Source: Clostridia bacterium
Lineage (GTDB): Bacteria; Bacillota; Clostridia; Oscillospirales; Acutalibacteraceae
Assembly (NCBI GenBank): GCA_017387165.1
Contig: JAFOFS010000048.1
Location: 1-7,267 of the forward strand
Direction: 5' to 3'
Length of the DNA: 7,267 nt
Shown piece by piece: positions 5,072 to 7,267 of the stretch. The position numbers and the translations under genes were made by a program. The number at the start of each line of letters is the position of its first letter. The stretch's first letter is position 1. The notes under the pieces are model-generated. The model was not told where the DNA came from, did no database searches, and was given only the letters and a program-made list of their open reading frames with translations.

Positions 5072-5437
5072 GTGGCTAAAAATATGGAAATGGCGCTCCT
5101 GTTCGATTTCTACGGCGATATGCTGACCGATAAGCAACGCGATATGGTGGGTTTGTATTACGAGGCGGACCTGTCCCTTTCCGAGATTGCGGAAAACGCC
5201 GGCATAACGCGGCAGGGTGTCCGTGACGCGATCAAGCGTGCGGAGGCTCAGTTGCTGGAGATGGAGGATCGGTTGGGCTTGGCTCGCCGCTTCCGCGATA
5301 TGCAGGCGGGTTTAGCGGATATTTCCGTTGCTGCCGCCGAGATTCAGGAAATCAACCTGCACACGGGCGTTTCCCGTGAGATCGAGCTGCGTGTCGAAAA
5401 GATCCGTTCGCTGGCTGCCCGTTTGGCGGCTGATTGA
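5072..5437 (+). CDS. ylxM: YlxM-family (UPF0122) DNA-binding protein, SRP-operon partner
   Basis: YlxM proteins are small helix-turn-helix proteins encoded just before ffh in Firmicutes and are thought to modulate the signal recognition particle pathway. The predicted 121 residues (GTG start) are close to the usual size of about 110. The core MALLFDFYGDMLTDKQRDMV (7-26) and LYYEADLSLSEIA followed by GITRQGVRDAIKRAEAQL (to 61) is a sigma-70-region-4-like HTH. The rest (62-121) is charged, probably helical, and less conserved. No signal peptide or membrane segment; cytoplasmic. It is separated from ffh by 40 nt with no terminator, so the two are co-transcribed. A weak ribosome site and GTG start suggest lower output than ffh. 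The palindrome at its own promoter raises the possibility of autoregulation, which is inference only. Confidence 0.93.
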   Translation: MAKNMEMALLFDFYGDMLTDKQRDMVGLYYEADLSLSEIAENAGITRQGVRDAIKRAEAQLLEMEDRLGLARRFRDMQAGLADISVAAAEIQEINLHTGVSREIELRVEKIRSLAARLAAD

Positions 5438-5477
5438 TTTCCTGCCCGTACCGCTTTTTGAAAGGAGTTGACCACCG

Positions 5478-6857
5478 ATGGCTTTTGAGGGTTTGAGCGA
5501 TAAGCTTTCTGCCGCTTTTAAAAAAATGCGCTCCCGCGGCGTCCTGAAAGAAGCCGACGTGCGCGAAGCAATGCGCGAGGTGCGGATGGCGCTTCTGGAG
5601 GCGGACGTCAACTACAAAGTAGCCAAAGAATTTACCAACACCGTGACCGAACGGGCGATCGGCGCCAAGGTAATGGAAAGCCTGTCCCCGTCCCAGATGG
5701 TCATCAAGATTGTCAACGAGGAGCTCACCGCCTTGATGGGCGGCGATGCGGCTCCGCTGGCGCGTTCCAACCGCCCGCCGTGTATCATTATGATGTGCGG
5801 TCTGCAGGGCTCGGGTAAAACCACCCACTCCGCGAAGCTCGCCAAGATGCTTCGCAGCCAGGGACACCGTCCGCTGCTTGCTGCTTGCGACGTTTATCGT
5901 CCTGCCGCTATCGACCAGTTGAAGGTGGTCGGTGAGCAGGCCGGCACGCCTGTCTTTGAGATGGGACAGGGTGATCCGGTCAAGATCGCGGAAAAAGCGG
6001 TGGCTCACGCCCGTGACCACGGCAACGACTATTTGATCTTGGATACGGCCGGTCGTCTGCATATTGACGAAGCACTGATGACCGAGTTGAAAAATATCAA
6101 ATCGACCGTCGCTCCGCAGGAGATCCTGCTGGTGGTGGACGCGATGACCGGTCAGGACGCGGTCAACGTAGCGTCTTCGTTTAACGAGGCGCTGGGCATC
6201 ACCGGCGTGATGCTGACCAAGCTGGACGGCGACACCCGCGGCGGCGCGGCCTTGTCCGTCCGTGCGGTGACCGGCTGCCCGATCAAGTTTGCCGGTACCG
6301 GTGAGAAGCTGGACGCCCTTGAGGTGTTCCACCCCGACCGTATGGCCTCCCGTATTCTCGATATGGGCGACGTGATGACCCTCATCGAGCGTGCGCAGGA
6401 GCAGGTGGACGAAAAGGAAGCGGAAGAGCTTGCCCGCCGTATGCAGGAGAACAAGTTCGACTTAAACGACCTGCTCGACCAGTTCCGCCAGATCAAAAAG
6501 ATGGGCAACCTGAAGGATATGCTCGGGATGATCCCCGGTATTTCCAAGCAGGTGAAGGATATGGACATCGACGACCGTATGATCGACCGCACCGAGGCGA
6601 TCATTCTCTCGATGACCGCTAAAGAACGCCGCAATCCCGACATCATCAACCCGTCCCGCAAGCGCCGTATTGCGGCCGGCTGCGGTATGAAGGTGGAGGA
6701 CGTCAACCGTCTGCTGAAGCAATACCGTCAGATGAAGGATATGATGAAGCAGATGAAGAAAATGACCTCGGGCAAAAACGCCAAGCGCTTCCGCGGGATG
6801 CCGAACGGCATGAACCTTGCGGGAATGCCCGGTATGCCGAAGGGCTTCGGCTTTTAA
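5478..6857 (+). CDS. ffh: Signal recognition particle GTPase Ffh (SRP54)
   Basis: Ffh binds 4.5S/6S SRP RNA and the signal sequences of nascent membrane and secreted proteins, then docks with the receptor FtsY in a mutual GTPase reaction. The 459 residues match the family. Seen in order: N-domain four-helix bundle (1 to about 90, with the ALLEADVNYKVAKEF motif); G domain with P-loop GLQGSGKTTHSAKLA (108-122), the insertion-box-type motif DVYRPAAIDQL (138-148), DTAGR (189-193), TKLDGDTRGG (247-256) and GTGEK (273-277); and the Met-rich M domain (about 300-459), with MGNLKDMLGMIPG and the RNA-binding NPSRKRRIAAG (391-401). The C-terminal tail has many Met and Gly residues, as usual. AAGGAG lies 10 nt before the ATG. 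It follows ylxM at 40 nt and precedes rpsP at 67 nt. The SRP receptor gene ftsY is not in the window. Confidence 0.98.
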   Translation: MAFEGLSDKLSAAFKKMRSRGVLKEADVREAMREVRMALLEADVNYKVAKEFTNTVTERAIGAKVMESLSPSQMVIKIVNEELTALMGGDAAPLARSNRPPCIIMMCGLQGSGKTTHSAKLAKMLRSQGHRPLLAACDVYRPAAIDQLKVVGEQAGTPVFEMGQGDPVKIAEKAVAHARDHGNDYLILDTAGRLHIDEALMTELKNIKSTVAPQEILLVVDAMTGQDAVNVASSFNEALGITGVMLTKLDGDTRGGAALSVRAVTGCPIKFAGTGEKLDALEVFHPDRMASRILDMGDVMTLIERAQEQVDEKEAEELARRMQENKFDLNDLLDQFRQIKKMGNLKDMLGMIPGISKQVKDMDIDDRMIDRTEAIILSMTAKERRNPDIINPSRKRRIAAGCGMKVEDVNRLLKQYRQMKDMMKQMKKMTSGKNAKRFRGMPNGMNLAGMPGMPKGFGF

Positions 6858-6924
6858 TTCGTATTCATACCAAGTCAGGTAGAATAAATAAACAAATCAT
6901 TTATATTTTTAGGAGGAAATTATT

Positions 6925-7164
6925 ATGGCAGTGAAAATCAGACTGCGCCGTATGGGCGCGAAGAAGGCTCCGTTCTATCGTGTGGTCGTGGCGGACTCCC
7001 GCTTCCCGCGTGACGGTCGTTTCATCGAGGAAATCGGCACCTACAATCCGCTGACCAATCCGTCCGAGATCAAGATCGACGCGGAGAAGGCGAAGAAGTG
7101 GATGGCGAACGGCGCTCAGCCGACCGATACCGTCAAAGAGCTGCTCAAGAAGGCCGGCATCTAA
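6925..7164 (+). CDS. rpsP: 30S ribosomal protein S16
   Basis: S16 binds 16S rRNA in the 5' domain and helps small-subunit assembly. The 79-residue sequence has the full family signature: MAVKIRLRRMGAKKAPFYRV at the N-terminus, VADSRFPRDGRFIEEIGTYN, and the C-terminal helix around AEKAKKWMANGAQPTDTV. An excellent AGGAGG (6911-6916) lies 8 nt before the ATG. The 67-nt gap from ffh is AT-rich; it has no convincing terminator and no good -35, so co-transcription with ffh is likely. The next gene follows after 23 nt. Confidence 0.98.
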   Translation: MAVKIRLRRMGAKKAPFYRVVVADSRFPRDGRFIEEIGTYNPLTNPSEIKIDAEKAKKWMANGAQPTDTVKELLKKAGI

Positions 7165-7187
7165 GGCGTCTTGAAGGAGTACCGGTA

Positions 7188-7267
7188 ATGAAAGAATTAT
7201 TGGAACTGATTGCCCGCGGTCTTGTGGAGCAGCCGGATGCCGTCGTTGTGGAGCAGGATGAACCCAC
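7188..7267 (+). CDS. khpA: KH-domain RNA-binding protein KhpA (YlqC), 5' end only
   Basis: Only 26 codons are inside the window, reading MKELLELIARGLVEQPDAVV and onward. The opening MKEL-x-E-x-IA-x-x-LV-x-x-PD-x-V is typical of KhpA, a KH-domain protein of about 75-80 residues that pairs with KhpB/Jag and binds many RNAs in Firmicutes. AAGGAG (7174-7179) lies 8 nt before the ATG. The position directly after rpsP is the standard Firmicute order, where rimM, trmD and rplS usually follow. The KH GxxG loop lies beyond the edge, so the call rests on the N-terminus and context. Confidence 0.85.
   Translation, partial: MKELLELIARGLVEQPDAVVVEQDEP

Noticed and set aside
5352..6332. A 326-codon open frame antisense to ffh
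   Set aside because: Same shadow effect; it overlaps the conserved GTPase domain of ffh and has no motif of its own.
6857..6885. A separate promoter for rpsP with TAGAAT at 6880-6885
   Set aside because: The matching -35 at 17 bp is ATTCGT, a poor fit, so co-transcription with ffh is simpler.
6884..6910. ATAAAT/ATTTAT hairpin followed by Ts between ffh and rpsP as a terminator
   Set aside because: The stem is six A-T pairs only with a long loop, too weak to terminate.

Overview
The window looks like chromosomal DNA from a moderately GC-rich Clostridia-type Firmicute, probably an uncultured gut Oscillospiraceae/Ruminococcaceae relative. The evidence is the Firmicute gene order ylxM-ffh-rpsP-khpA, an RNase Y gene, strong AGGAGG-type Shine-Dalgarno sites, textbook TTGACA/TATAAT promoters with 17-bp spacers, and intergenic palindromic repeats of a kind I recall from this group. 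The lineage is an inference, not a read-out.

Layout. Bases 1-770 hold the 3' part of a GH28-type (polygalacturonase-like) glycoside hydrolase. It is followed by a stand-alone leuB (829-1908) with its own promoter, whose -35 box overlaps the hydrolase stop codon, and with a clear terminator. After an AT-richer gap containing a strong promoter and a hairpin-rich leader of about 227 nt comes rny (RNase Y, 2264-3832), again closed by a strong terminator. The gap between rny and the convergent gene (3868-4103) holds a cluster of palindromic REP/MITE-like units. On the minus strand at 4104-4835 is an unusual two-domain protein: an inorganic-pyrophosphatase-like N-terminus fused to an Ap4A-hydrolase-like Nudix domain. 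A divergent intergenic region (4836-5071) carries a promoter in each direction and a perfect inverted repeat at the start of ylxM transcription. From 5072 to the window end runs the SRP/ribosome cluster ylxM, ffh, rpsP and the start of khpA.

How the genes work together. The right-hand cluster is a housekeeping operon joining co-translational protein targeting (Ffh, with YlxM as likely accessory or regulator) to ribosome and RNA functions (S16, KhpA). RNase Y starts mRNA turnover at the membrane. LeuB is the oxidative step of leucine biosynthesis, but its partners leuA and leuCD are not in the window. The GH28 enzyme belongs to pectin breakdown and probably marks the end of a different, carbohydrate-use locus.

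Most of the window is ordinary core genome. The parts most worth a second look are the structured rny leader, the operator-like palindrome at the ylxM promoter, the pyrophosphatase-like/Nudix fusion, and the repeat cluster. I saw no CRISPR array, tRNA, rRNA, transposase or phage gene.
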